Assembly (NCBI GenBank): GCA_020445415.1
Contig: JAGRGP010000018.1
Coordinates: 1-62,791, forward strand
DNA: 62,791 nucleotides
Reading direction: 5' to 3'
DNA from: Gammaproteobacteria bacterium
Lineage (GTDB): Bacteria > Pseudomonadota > Gammaproteobacteria > Chromatiales > Chromatiaceae
Positions 1 through 8,463 of the stretch are shown piece by piece (the stretch's first letter is position 1; each line of letters opens with the position of its first letter). Under the pieces are notes generated by a model that had not been told where the DNA came from, did not search any database, and saw only the letters and a program-made list of their open reading frames with translations. The position numbers and the translations under genes are program-made.

Positions 1-2
1 TC

Positions 3-740
3 AGCGCGACCACCAAAGCGCTGGCCCACCTCGCCCTGCCCCGTGAAGATGTAGCGGTGATCTCCGGTATCGGCTGTTCGTCCCGTCTACCCGCATACCT
101 CTCCGTCTACGGATTCCACGGCGTTCACGGCCGGGCATTAGCGGTAGCCTCGGGTTTAAAGGCCGCGCGGCCGGAGCTGACCGTCATAGCTACCGGCGGT
201 GACGGTGACGGTTTCTCCATCGGTGGCAACCACTTTCTACACGCCTGCCGGCGTAACATGGATATGACCTACGTGGTGATGGACAACGAGGTTTATGGCA
301 TGACTAAGGGCCAGGCCTCTCCAACGACGGCCCCCGACTGGACTGACAGCAAACTCACACCCCACGGCCCTGGGGTTCCCCGGTTCAATCCATCGGCAAT
401 CGCCCTTGCTTCGGGGGCCAGTTTCATCGCGCGGGGGTTTACCGGCGATCCTAACGGCCTGGCCAAGTTAATCGTGGAAGGCATCCAGCATCCGGGGTTC
501 GCATTTATCCAGGCACTCAGCCCCTGCACGACTTTTCGCCCGGAACAAAAGGAATGGAAAAAGACGGTGCGTGGCTTCGATGGCGACGGAACCTCTGATC
601 CGGCCGAGGCGGCACACCGAATCCAATCCGATGACGGCCTGTCGACCGGTTTGATTTACCGCACCCAGATCCCGGTCTGGCAACCCGCCAACGCCGCCCG
701 CACCGAGCTGGCGGCACTGGAAAACGAGTTCCGCGTATGA
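3..740 (+). CDS. 2-oxoacid:ferredoxin oxidoreductase beta subunit (KorB-like), 5' partial
   Basis: The frame is open from base 3 to the TGA at 738-740, so the N-terminus lies outside the window. The beta subunit binds thiamine diphosphate and oxidatively decarboxylates a 2-oxoacid (2-oxoglutarate or pyruvate) to the acyl-CoA, passing electrons to ferredoxin; it works in the cytoplasm with an alpha/gamma subunit. The ThDP/Mg signature is visible as GDGDGFSIGGNH followed by MDNEVYGMTKGQ, and an upstream IGCSS segment matches the conserved cluster-binding cysteine region of the family. The stop overlaps the start of the next gene as ATGA, implying translational coupling. The substrate cannot be settled from this fragment, although KorB is the closer resemblance. 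Family confidence is high. Confidence 0.9.
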   Translation, partial: SATTKALAHLALPREDVAVISGIGCSSRLPAYLSVYGFHGVHGRALAVASGLKAARPELTVIATGGDGDGFSIGGNHFLHACRRNMDMTYVVMDNEVYGMTKGQASPTTAPDWTDSKLTPHGPGVPRFNPSAIALASGASFIARGFTGDPNGLAKLIVEGIQHPGFAFIQALSPCTTFRPEQKEWKKTVRGFDGDGTSDPAEAAHRIQSDDGLSTGLIYRTQIPVWQPANAARTELAALENEFRV

Positions 741-1285
741 ATGAGAGCCGAAATGCCGTGAGTATTGAACCCTCTGTTTTGATCGAGACTTTGGAAGAGT
801 TTCTGGTGCACGCCATCACCCTTGAGCGTGAGTCGGTGGAACGCTACGAGGAGTTGGCCGACAGTATGGAGATACACAATAATCCGGAAATCTCGGAATT
901 ATTCAGAAAACTCGCTCACTTCGGGGAACTGCATGCGGCGGAGATCGAGGAACACGCCGCGGGTATGACGCTGCAGCATATCCCGCCTTGGGAGTTCAAG
1001 TGGACAACACCCGAAGCGCCGGAGAGCGGTCTGGTGGATGAAGTCGACTACCTCATGGATGAGCGGAGCGCACTCGCCTTTGCGTTGCGTAATGAAGATC
1101 GGGGCCGTGAGTTCTATGCTCAAGTTGCCGCGGGCTCGCCCAACTCAGACGTACGGAGACTGGCGCGGGAATTCGCCAACGAGGAGCAGGAACACGTACA
1201 ATTGTTACAGAACTGGATAGGGAAACTGAGTGAAAAAGCGGGTAGTCGGCCGGTAGACCTTGACCCGCCAAACGTGACAGAATAG
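737..1285 (+). CDS. Ferritin-like (rubrerythrin-type) di-iron protein
   Basis: This is a 182-residue all-helical protein with two repeated carboxylate/histidine half-sites: E30/E32 with E64-L-H66, and E120 with E149-E150-x-E152-H153. This is the ferritin-like pattern ExxH used to bind a di-iron centre. There are no rubredoxin cysteines, so it is not a full rubrerythrin. Such proteins commonly act in peroxide or oxygen protection or in iron handling. The start codon overlaps the korB stop (ATGA), so it is co-translated with an oxygen-sensitive ferredoxin-linked enzyme, which suggests protection or an accessory role (inference). The cytoplasmic location follows from the absence of a signal peptide. 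Confidence 0.8.
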   Translation: MNESRNAVSIEPSVLIETLEEFLVHAITLERESVERYEELADSMEIHNNPEISELFRKLAHFGELHAAEIEEHAAGMTLQHIPPWEFKWTTPEAPESGLVDEVDYLMDERSALAFALRNEDRGREFYAQVAAGSPNSDVRRLAREFANEEQEHVQLLQNWIGKLSEKAGSRPVDLDPPNVTE

Positions 1286-1390
1286 CCCCCGGTTGGCGCA
1301 ATGGCTTGTACCGACTTCGTCTCACCAGGTGATTCTGTTGCTATCCTTGAGACAGCATAATTAAACAGCCGGCGAAGAGGATGTCATCGG

Positions 1391-1804
1391 ATGTGGATTC
1401 TTATTTCCAAGATCAGCCCCGATACGACTCACGACGATATTTATCGTTTCGCGAAACGGGGGGTCAAGGGACCCTGGTTGAACATTTCCTCCTCGTTGAG
1501 GGGAAAGGTAAAACGTTGCGGTATCCTGCGGATCAGTGACCGAAGCAACAACTATCTGGAGTGTCACGGCCTGGTCAGCATCGAACCGATAAAATTTGCC
1601 ATGCAGGCAATCGAGCGGCTGCATGGGCGGCGAATCCGCGGCGCCTCGGTGGGTGTCCGTCGGTACTTCTCCCGATCAACGGAAAGGGACCGCCGAAACC
1701 TCTTCAACCAGTCACCCGTTCCTGAACACAAGGAACGCCGGCGCAACGACCGACGGCGGGCCCACGTGACAGTCCGCAAGGATTTTCGTTACTACGAGCC
1801 TTGA
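1391..1804 (+). CDS. RRM-like putative RNA-binding protein with basic tail
   Basis: This 137-residue protein begins MWILISKIS, resembling an RNP2 beta strand. Around residue 58 it has ECHGLVSIEP, at the position of an RNP1 strand, then AIERLHGRRIRGASVGVRRY, which matches the final helix and strand of an RRM. Residues 90-137 form a strongly basic tail (ERRRNDRRRAHVTVRK). The aromatic RNP1 positions are not classical, so RNA binding is inferred from fold pattern only. The SD-like GAAGAGG at 1374-1380 is 10 bases from the ATG. The 3' end overlaps the convergent FAH-family gene by 13 bases. Confidence 0.6.
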   Translation: MWILISKISPDTTHDDIYRFAKRGVKGPWLNISSSLRGKVKRCGILRISDRSNNYLECHGLVSIEPIKFAMQAIERLHGRRIRGASVGVRRYFSRSTERDRRNLFNQSPVPEHKERRRNDRRRAHVTVRKDFRYYEP

Positions 1805-2607
1805 ATCGGGCCAGCTACGGGGTTCACCAGGCTTCCGATGCTATCAATCCTGATTTCTACTTGATCACCCGCCGCCAGAAAAACCGGTGGATTGCGTGTA
1901 AAACCCACTCCCGCCGGGGTTCCGGTTAGGATCAAAGTTCCGGGTAGCAGGGTGGTATCCTGGCTCAGCAAGTGGATCAGGCGCGCTACCGGGAAGATCA
2001 TGTCGGCGGTATTCCCATCCTGCATAGTCTGCCCGTTCAACAGTGTCCGCACCCGCAGTGCTTGCGGATCGGGGATCTCGTCAGCGGTTACCAGCACCGG
2101 CCCCAACGGGCAAAAACCATCAAAGCTCTTGCCCCTGACCCACTGGCCTCCTCCACTATGTTTCTGCCATCGCCTGGCGGATATGTCATTGGCGCAGGTA
2201 TAGCCATATACGAACTCCAGCGCCTGTTCTTCCTTGACATTGTGTGCCAATCGGCCAACCACGACCGCCAACTCGCCCTCATAGTCCACCTCCGGCCCCT
2301 GCGTGCAGCTGGCAGGCAATGGGATTGGGCAACCGGGATGCGTAACCGCGCTGGTTGGTTTCATGAAGAGTATCGGATTGTCCGGAAGGCGGGCTCCGGT
2401 CTCGGCGGCATGGTCACGGTAGTTTAAGCCGATACAAAATATATTGACCGGTTCAATGGGTGCCAGACACTGGCCAACTTCCACAACCCGGCCGGTTTCC
2501 TCGAACCCTTGCCACGGGCTTCCCCGGAGTATCCGACACCGGCCACTGTCCAGTATCCGCCCAAAGACGATACCGTCTGCTTTATCGATAAACCTGACTA
2601 AACGCAT
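1792..2607 (-). CDS. Fumarylacetoacetate hydrolase (FAH) family protein
   Basis: This 271-residue protein has an N-terminal small domain and the FAH catalytic domain. Visible signatures are CIGLNYRDHAAE, a metal-binding Glu pair in VDYEGELAVV, the DISARRWQ segment, GKSFDGFCPLGP, and the glycine-rich LTGTPAGVGF. The family cleaves or decarboxylates/hydrates 2-oxo acids in aromatic degradation, or acts as acylpyruvase or oxaloacetate decarboxylase. The sequence alone does not choose between these. It is probably cytoplasmic and Mg-dependent. It is monocistronic and divergent from riboflavin synthase, with about 100 bases between. Its end runs 13 bases into the opposing RRM-like gene. Confidence 0.85.
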   Translation of the reverse strand: MRLVRFIDKADGIVFGRILDSGRCRILRGSPWQGFEETGRVVEVGQCLAPIEPVNIFCIGLNYRDHAAETGARLPDNPILFMKPTSAVTHPGCPIPLPASCTQGPEVDYEGELAVVVGRLAHNVKEEQALEFVYGYTCANDISARRWQKHSGGGQWVRGKSFDGFCPLGPVLVTADEIPDPQALRVRTLLNGQTMQDGNTADMIFPVARLIHLLSQDTTLLPGTLILTGTPAGVGFTRNPPVFLAAGDQVEIRIDSIGSLVNPVAGPIQGS

Positions 2608-2704
2608 GATAGCCCACTCCCCGGATCCACGATCGCGCTCTACCGTCCATTACCCCAGTGTGGGATGGTATCATCAGCGCATTGGAGATCCCATCGGAGC
2701 AAAG

Positions 2705-3328
2705 ATGTTCACCGGCATCGTTCAGGGTACCGCAGAGGTTGTCGAAATCAGTGTCAAGACGGCGTTCCGGCGTCATCGGATCCGCCTGCCGGAAATCCTG
2801 CGGGAGGGGCTGCGGCCCGGGGCTTCGGTGGCCCACAACGGCTGTTGCCTGACTGTAGCCGAAATCACAGACGATTTGGTGTCGTTCGATCTGATGCAGG
2901 AAACCCTCAAGGTTACCAACCTCGGACTCCTAACACCGGGCGACCGGGTCAATATCGAACGGGCAGCGCGGTTCGGAGACGAAATCGGCGGCCATCAGAT
3001 GTCCGGCCACATCATTTGCCTGGGACGGGTGATCCAGGTGGTCGATAGTGAAAACAACCGACGGGTTGTGCTCCAACTGCCCGACGAATATGCACCCTAT
3101 CTCTTCCCCAAGGGTTACATCGGTATTGACGGCATCAGTCTTACCATCGGCAGGGTCGATGGCGCACGGTTCGATGTCAACCTGATACCCGAGACCCTGG
3201 CGCGCACCACTATTGCCGCCCGCGGGCCCGAGGACCTGGTCAATATCGAGATCGATCCCCAGACTCAGGCAATCGTTGACACCGTGACCCGCCTCCTCGG
3301 GAGGTCTGGTCTTTTGGCGCCCGATTGA
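2705..3328 (+). CDS. ribE: Riboflavin synthase alpha subunit
   Basis: Catalyses dismutation of two 6,7-dimethyl-8-ribityllumazine molecules to riboflavin, the last step of vitamin B2 synthesis. The 207 residues form two lumazine-binding repeats: MFTGIVQG, VAHNGCCLTV, FDLMQETL, then GHQMSGHI, GIDGISLT and NLIPETLARTT. The last residues (INIEIDPQTQA-like) match enterobacterial RibE/RibC closely. The reading frame is open further upstream, but I chose the ATG at 2705 because the family starts MFTGIV and GGAG lies six bases before it. No FMN riboswitch is evident upstream. No other rib genes are adjacent. Confidence 0.95.
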   Translation: MFTGIVQGTAEVVEISVKTAFRRHRIRLPEILREGLRPGASVAHNGCCLTVAEITDDLVSFDLMQETLKVTNLGLLTPGDRVNIERAARFGDEIGGHQMSGHIICLGRVIQVVDSENNRRVVLQLPDEYAPYLFPKGYIGIDGISLTIGRVDGARFDVNLIPETLARTTIAARGPEDLVNIEIDPQTQAIVDTVTRLLGRSGLLAPD

Positions 3329-3466
3329 TCCGCGAGGCCGCCGACAACGCAGCCGGTAGCCCCGTGGCTTGCGTTTGTCAGCAAATCTTACACTTTAGGC
3401 ATACCGCACCCGTGGCAGTCCACATGAGGCTATGCTAACTCACTTTCGTGCTTTGTATTTTTTTGA

Positions 3467-3483
3467 CTGGCACAGGATTTGCG
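3467..3483 (+). promoter_or_regulatory. Sigma-54 (RpoN) -24/-12 promoter
   Basis: The -24 element CTGGCAC (3467-3473) and the -12 element TTGCG (3479-3483) place GG at 3469-3470 and GC at 3481-3482 with exactly 10 bases between, as RpoN requires. The predicted start is near 3494, leaving a leader of about 24 bases with GGAG at 3505-3508 before the ATG at 3518. A T-rich tract lies just upstream, as often seen near IHF-assisted promoters. The activator is unknown. Confidence 0.75.
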
Positions 3484-3517
3484 AGGAACTGATACAGGAG
3501 GCACGGAGACTAAAGAC

Positions 3518-3721
3518 ATGATCAACGACCTGACTTTCCCGATTAATCCCGAGCTGTGTTCGCCGTCTTACCTATACAACCGCAGCAACGCCACCGAGGT
3601 TTCGCTCGATGAACGCCGAATTTCCCTCGAAGCCCCCCACCCAGAGTTTGAGCCCGACCTGGTGCAGCTTCAGGAAACGGATCCCGAGTCCTATCGGATG
3701 GTGGTTTATAGCTGGGCATAA
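3518..3721 (+). CDS. Sigma-54-driven small acidic protein of unknown function
   Basis: This is a 67-residue protein, MINDLTFPINPELC... to ...RMVVYSWA, acidic and without membrane segments or a signal peptide. I chose the ATG at 3518 (SD GGAG at 3505-3508, nine-base spacing). The TTG at 3479 in the same frame would lie inside the -12 promoter element and cannot be transcribed from it. A rho-independent terminator follows at 3800-3824, making this a monocistronic unit. I do not recognise a family. The combination of promoter, SD and terminator is the main argument that it is a real gene. Confidence 0.7.
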   Translation: MINDLTFPINPELCSPSYLYNRSNATEVSLDERRISLEAPHPEFEPDLVQLQETDPESYRMVVYSWA

Positions 3722-3799
3722 GTTGCCGGCGCCGTAGCGTCGCAGGGCATCATTTCCTCTCGACAATAACCAGATACAACCAGATGTTGTGCACACTAG

Positions 3800-3824
3800 T
3801 CCCGCTGATAAGCGGGATTTTTTT
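3800..3824 (+). terminator. Rho-independent terminator of the sigma-54 unit
   Basis: TCCCGCT (3800-3806), loop GATA, AGCGGGA (3811-3817), followed by seven T residues. It is a perfect 7-bp stem with a proper U tract, 79 bases after the stop of the 67-residue gene. Confidence 0.85.
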
Positions 3825-3979
3825 GCCTGCCCGCCACGGATTCCCGTAAGCCAGCCCCGGCCTTGATCTCCCGGCGAGACTTAGTGCCCGGATAGTGTTA
3901 ACTTGCAATCTCTACTTGTTGCTCAGCAAACCTTGTAGCACTTGGACTTGATGGTAGCGATAGCATTGAAGGCCCACAC

Positions 3980-4594
3980 ATGACCCGCTTCATGGCACCG
4001 CGTTATTTCGACCGGGAGCAGCTCCAGGCGGTTGAGACACTGCTAGAGCATTTGGAAATCGGAGATGATGAGGGGCGCCGGATCTTTATCATCGCGCTGG
4101 AATACGAACTCGCGGAATACGACAATACGTCCCAGAACAACAACCCCCCACCACCGCTTCCTTCGCCACCAGAAAATTTTCAGCGTGTCGCCAGCGCCGC
4201 CGAGGAGCTTTGCCGAGCCCTCCAATCACTGCCGGAAGATGAGGGGGCAACAGTGCTGCATACCCTTACAGGTAGCGATCCGTTCCAACGGATTTACAAC
4301 ACCGACTACCTTAATGCGCTACAGCGGCATGCCGAACGGCTAGCTGATGCTTGCCGCGCAGCGCGCCCAGTCAAACTGACACCGGCGGCACCCCTGAGCG
4401 AGAACCAGGCGCAGTTCATTAACATTCTTGCCGAAGCCTATTGGGAGTGTTTCGAGACACAACCCAACGTCGATGGGTTGCAGCCGTTTGCCGCGTTGGT
4501 AAACGGCATCATCGACATCTGCCAGCTTGGCATCGAGCTGGATCACCCTCAGTTGGAACTGTTACTGAGTGGCCGCAATGCCACGGGCACCTAG
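3980..4594 (+). CDS. Hypothetical protein with proline-rich linker
   Basis: This 204-residue soluble protein has an N-terminal helical part (residues 1-50), a proline-rich linker (NNNPPPPLPSPPE, about residues 54-66) and a C-terminal helical part (from about residue 140) containing NQAQFINILAEAYWECFE. The C-terminal segment vaguely recalls small hypothetical proteins found on accessory elements, but I cannot name a family. It precedes exeA by about 100 bases on the same strand and could be co-expressed. There are no signal peptide, membrane helix or catalytic motifs. Coding status rests on length, frame and acidic soluble composition. Confidence 0.6.
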   Translation: MTRFMAPRYFDREQLQAVETLLEHLEIGDDEGRRIFIIALEYELAEYDNTSQNNNPPPPLPSPPENFQRVASAAEELCRALQSLPEDEGATVLHTLTGSDPFQRIYNTDYLNALQRHAERLADACRAARPVKLTPAAPLSENQAQFINILAEAYWECFETQPNVDGLQPFAALVNGIIDICQLGIELDHPQLELLLSGRNATGT

Positions 4595-4700
4595 GCTATA
4601 GTCCTTTCGGCCTCCTCTCGGCATCGGTTCGCGTTATAGTAAGGGCCGCTACCTTGGAGACGGCCAGGGATATTTCGGGAGAGCCACCCTAGTACAGCTT

Positions 4701-6497
4701 ATGTTTGCCAAATACTTCGGCCTGAGAGAGCCGGGTTTCTCGATCACCCCAGACCCGCGCTACCTCTTTCTTACTCACGAACACCGTGAGGCACTGGCGC
4801 ATCTTCTCTACGGTGCCGGAGAAGGCGGTGGTTTCGTCTTGCTCACCGGAGAGGTGGGAACCGGAAAAACCACCATTTGCAGAGCCTTTCTTGAGCAACT
4901 TCCCGAGAATGTCCACGTTGCACTGATCTTGAATCCCGCACTCACCGCCGCCGAGTTACTGCACACCATTTGCGAAGAGTTTGGAATCCCGGTGGCCGAC
5001 GACACGACCTCGATCCGGGTCCTACTGGGAAAGCTCAATCACTATCTTCTTGAAGCGCACGCTAGCCACCACCGTCCCGTGCTCATGATCGACGAGGCGC
5101 AAAATCTGAGCCCCGAGGTACTGGAACAGATTAGGTTGCTAACCAATTTGGAGACTCACACTCACAAGCTGTTGCAAGTCTTTTTGATCGGGCAGCCTGA
5201 ACTGCGGGATATGCTGGAAAACAAGAGGCTGCGCCAGCTTGCCCAACGCATTACCGCCCGTTATCACCTGCTGCCACTCTCCCGTGAAGAGACCGGCGGT
5301 TACATCCGTCATCGGCTAGCGATCGCGGGGGTCGAGCGTCCACTGTTCACCGCTACCGCGATTAATAGAATCCACAAACTGTCCAAGGGAGTCCCCCGGC
5401 TCATCAATATTCTGTGCGATCGGGCGCTGCTCGGTGCCTTCGCCACCCACCGGCAGCAAGTCGATGGACATATCGTCTCCCGGGCGGCACGGGAACTTCA
5501 GGGCCATTCCGGGAGTGGGTGGACTCGAGAAATCGTGCTAGGCACCGCCTTAGCGGTGCTCCTGGTGGTAGTCGGTGGAGCGTACCTCCTAGCCTTCCAG
5601 CCCTTCGGCCCCCAAGCTGAGGTGAAGTTAGCCGCAACCGCCCCACCCCGGATAGAATCCACCCCAACACCCGCGCCGGAGCTAGCGCGTCATGACCCCG
5701 TCCCCACCACCCTGGGTGAGGAGAACAGGGTAACTTCGGAGCCGGCTCCCGCGGTAGAACCGGTAGGGGCCACGAGAGACGCGGCCACACCCGAAACGCC
5801 ACTCGAGCCTGCTCCCCAAACCACCGCACCACCACCCGCTAAAGCGCAAGGGGAGTTACTCGAGCCTGTTGCACGCACCCGGTATTTAACGGCGCCCTCC
5901 ACCCGGGATCTGGCACTTCTGGCGATGGATGAACCGGCTGCAATCAGCCGGTTGCTGAGTCTGTGGGGGCATTGGTCTTCCGCAAACGCGTCTTGCACGG
6001 ATGCCGAACAGCTAGGGCTTCGCTGCCGCAGGGGACGGGGTGATTGGTACCGATTAATGGCCTACGATCGTCCCGCTGTCATCCAGTTGACCGGTGACGA
6101 TAGCCTCGGCTACGCAGTGATCGCGGGGCTCGATCAACGCGATGCCATCCTTGTTACTCCGGAACAGCGGGTAAGAATCCCCCTCACCGCACTGGATGCC
6201 TTCTGGCAGGGAGACTTTCTGCTGCTGTGGAAACCGCCCCCGGGTGGTGATCTGCTGATCGGACCTCGCTCACCGGGGAACTATGTGCGATGGCTACGAG
6301 AAACGCTCGCCCGGATCCCCGGCTGGTCGACCTTGCCCCAAGAAAGAGACGACTACGATAGCGAGCTCCAGGAAGCGGTACGCCGTTTCCAGCAACTTCG
6401 CGGGCTGGCCACTGACGGACTGGTCGGTCCTGAAACATTGATCCATTTGAACACCGTGGCGGCATTGCCGGCTACACCACGATTGGAACAACCCTAA
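4701..6497 (+). CDS. ExeA/GspA-type AAA ATPase with peptidoglycan-binding domain
   Basis: This 598-residue protein has an N-terminal AAA ATPase (Walker A GEVGTGKTT at about 50-58, Walker B LMIDEAQ at about 129-135, and QRITARYHL sensor region), a single membrane helix at about 279-301, a Pro/Thr/Ala-rich periplasmic linker (about 305-385) and a C-terminal PG_binding_1 domain ending LRGLATDGLVGPETL. In Aeromonas, ExeA with ExeB uses ATP and peptidoglycan binding to help place the type II secretin in the cell wall. Here it sits directly before the GspB-like gene, with no other gsp gene in the window. MshM-like proteins share the ATPase, but the PG domain favours ExeA. Confidence 0.88.
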   Translation: MFAKYFGLREPGFSITPDPRYLFLTHEHREALAHLLYGAGEGGGFVLLTGEVGTGKTTICRAFLEQLPENVHVALILNPALTAAELLHTICEEFGIPVADDTTSIRVLLGKLNHYLLEAHASHHRPVLMIDEAQNLSPEVLEQIRLLTNLETHTHKLLQVFLIGQPELRDMLENKRLRQLAQRITARYHLLPLSREETGGYIRHRLAIAGVERPLFTATAINRIHKLSKGVPRLINILCDRALLGAFATHRQQVDGHIVSRAARELQGHSGSGWTREIVLGTALAVLLVVVGGAYLLAFQPFGPQAEVKLAATAPPRIESTPTPAPELARHDPVPTTLGEENRVTSEPAPAVEPVGATRDAATPETPLEPAPQTTAPPPAKAQGELLEPVARTRYLTAPSTRDLALLAMDEPAAISRLLSLWGHWSSANASCTDAEQLGLRCRRGRGDWYRLMAYDRPAVIQLTGDDSLGYAVIAGLDQRDAILVTPEQRVRIPLTALDAFWQGDFLLLWKPPPGGDLLIGPRSPGNYVRWLRETLARIPGWSTLPQERDDYDSELQEAVRRFQQLRGLATDGLVGPETLIHLNTVAALPATPRLEQP

Positions 6498-6511
6498 CTA
6501 CAGGCGGCGAA

Positions 6512-7495
6512 ATGTCCTACATACTCGAAGCCTTGAAAAGGTCACAGCAGGAAAGAAATCGGGGCGAGATTCCGACGCTGATCACTGGCGCCGCACAGCC
6601 CCTCGGCGACTACCCGCCAGAGGGTCGTTCCCGGGTTCTCGCCTTAACGTTATGGATTTTGTTGCTGACCGCGATAACACTAACGGCCGCTTATCTGGTG
6701 ATTATTCCCCGTGCTGGTCACGAGAATCCAATGCCCACAACGAGCCAAGTCGCACCCCCGGGAACCCCAGCCGCCGCACCTGGAGCGGAGCCGGACAAGA
6801 CAAGGCTTGGCAACCCGCAACCTCCAACTCCAACAGCTTCAACGGTTAGCGACAGCGATTCGGCTTCGGCAACAATCACGGTACCCGACAAATCCCAGTC
6901 TGCCGCGACAAGCCCGGCTCAGCATCCACCCCCGGGGGAACAACGTTCCCTCGACACTCCGCCCTCCTCCTCAATCCAAGAACCGGCAAGCACGGAAGCT
7001 AGCGGCAGCACCTCGCTCACGGCGACTGCCACGGCTACTCCCGCGCCACCAAAACCGGCACAAGCGGAGGATCCTATGCGCCAGATGCGCCAGGAGTTCT
7101 TGGAAATCAAGCGGCAGCTGAGCCGGCAACAACCCGCGGCCCCATCTCCCAAGCGTGAAGGTCCACTACCCCAGAACAACACCAGAACCAACCGAACTCC
7201 GCCCCCTTCTGAGCAGATTAACGGGAGCGGTAGCACTGACCAAACCTCTTCGCTTGCCACACTGGCGGGCCCTGCTTTCGAGTTGCCATTGCCGGTCCAA
7301 AACCGCCTGCCGAGGAGAACCATAAGCGTACTTGCTTATTCGGAAGAACCCGGGCGCCGATTCATCATTCTTAACTCAAGGAAGATGCGGGAAGGGGAAC
7401 AGACCGACGGTGGATTGACCGTGGAATCCATTCTCAAAGACGGCGTACTGTTCCGTTTCGACGGTCATCGCTTTTTCGACTCCATGTACCGCTAA
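6512..7495 (+). CDS. ExeB/GspB-type secretion accessory protein
   Basis: This 327-residue protein begins with the conserved cytoplasmic MSYILEALKRSQQERNRG, followed by one membrane helix (about 41-64), a long low-complexity Pro/Ala/Ser/Thr periplasmic spacer (about 70-255) and a compact C-terminal GspB domain (ISVLAYSEEPGRRF, ...VLFRFDGHRFFDSMYR). It starts 14 bases after exeA, with AGGCGG before the ATG, so the two form an operon. GspB proteins pair with GspA and contact the secretin. The spacer is far longer than the folded parts and could span the periplasm. Confidence 0.85.
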   Translation: MSYILEALKRSQQERNRGEIPTLITGAAQPLGDYPPEGRSRVLALTLWILLLTAITLTAAYLVIIPRAGHENPMPTTSQVAPPGTPAAAPGAEPDKTRLGNPQPPTPTASTVSDSDSASATITVPDKSQSAATSPAQHPPPGEQRSLDTPPSSSIQEPASTEASGSTSLTATATATPAPPKPAQAEDPMRQMRQEFLEIKRQLSRQQPAAPSPKREGPLPQNNTRTNRTPPPSEQINGSGSTDQTSSLATLAGPAFELPLPVQNRLPRRTISVLAYSEEPGRRFIILNSRKMREGEQTDGGLTVESILKDGVLFRFDGHRFFDSMYR

Positions 7496-7521
7496 AGGGA
7501 AAACCGACCCGGGGTACGACG

Positions 7522-8379
7522 TCATAACTGCTCCGCCGTAAAGGTGTTACAGCTATTTACGTCTCCCTTGCTCAAGCCTGTTTTGAACCAACGGACCCGT
7601 TGGGCCGAAGTACCATGGGTGAATGACTCCGGGGTAACATATCCCCGAGCTTGACGCTGCAACCGGTCATCGCCGATGGCGCTGGCGGCGGTCAGCGCTT
7701 CTTCCACATCCCCAGTCTCCAGTAACTGCCTTGTCCTATTCGCGTCATGCGCCCAAACTCCGGAGAAGCAATCTGCCTGCAGTTCCAGCATCACCGACAG
7801 TGCGTTGGCCTCTTGCGAACTCATGCGCTGCCGTGCCTGGTGCACCTTGTCGGAGATGCCCAGTAGATTCTGCACGTGATGCCCAACCTCATGGGCGATG
7901 ACGTACGCCTGAGCAAAATCGCCCGGCGCCCGGTGACGCTCCTTAAGGTCACGATAGAAACTCAGGTCGATGTAGACCTTTTGATCTCCCGGGCAATAGA
8001 AAGGCCCCATTGCGGCCTGGGCGAATCCGCAAGCAGACCTGACATTGCCACTGAAAAGCACCAAGGTCGGCTCCCGGTAGCCCTTCCCGGAGCTGCGGAA
8101 GATCTGATTCCAAGTATCCTCGGTGTCGGCCAGCACGACGGCCACGAATTTCGCCAATTCGTCCTCCTCGGGAGTGGGCTTGTAGGGCACGCTCTCGGTG
8201 GCAGGCGTACCCAGCATGCCGCCGCCCTGGTTCAGGATTACGCTTGGGTCCACGCCAAAGTACATGGCAATCAATGCCAGCACGATGACACCTATCCCGC
8301 CTCCACCCGCCTTACTGGCGATCCGCACGCCGCGGCGATCTTCGACGTTGCTGCTCACCCTTCTATTTCGCCATCTCAT
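7522..8379 (-). CDS. Putative neutral zinc metallopeptidase (YpfJ/KPN_02809 family)
   Basis: This 285-residue protein has a single N-terminal membrane helix (about residues 27-42), then a metallopeptidase domain. The zinc motif HEVGHH (in AYVIAHEVGHHVQNL) and a downstream ELQADCFSGVWA segment supply the expected ligands. Conserved family hallmarks AFYC-like (MGPFYCPGDQKVYIDL) are present. The start MRWRNRRVSSNVEDRRG is typical of the family and has GGGAGA before it. The substrate is unknown in all family members. It is probably anchored with the catalytic domain in the periplasm. It lies downstream of uup on the same strand, 84 bases apart. Confidence 0.9.
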   Translation of the reverse strand: MRWRNRRVSSNVEDRRGVRIASKAGGGGIGVIVLALIAMYFGVDPSVILNQGGGMLGTPATESVPYKPTPEEDELAKFVAVVLADTEDTWNQIFRSSGKGYREPTLVLFSGNVRSACGFAQAAMGPFYCPGDQKVYIDLSFYRDLKERHRAPGDFAQAYVIAHEVGHHVQNLLGISDKVHQARQRMSSQEANALSVMLELQADCFSGVWAHDANRTRQLLETGDVEEALTAASAIGDDRLQRQARGYVTPESFTHGTSAQRVRWFKTGLSKGDVNSCNTFTAEQL

Positions 8380-8463
8380 AGTGTTGTTTCTCCCTGGTCA
8401 AACGTATTGACATATGGTGTGCAATTGCGGCCATCAGTCCGACTCCACCGGTCGCTTCGCTGG

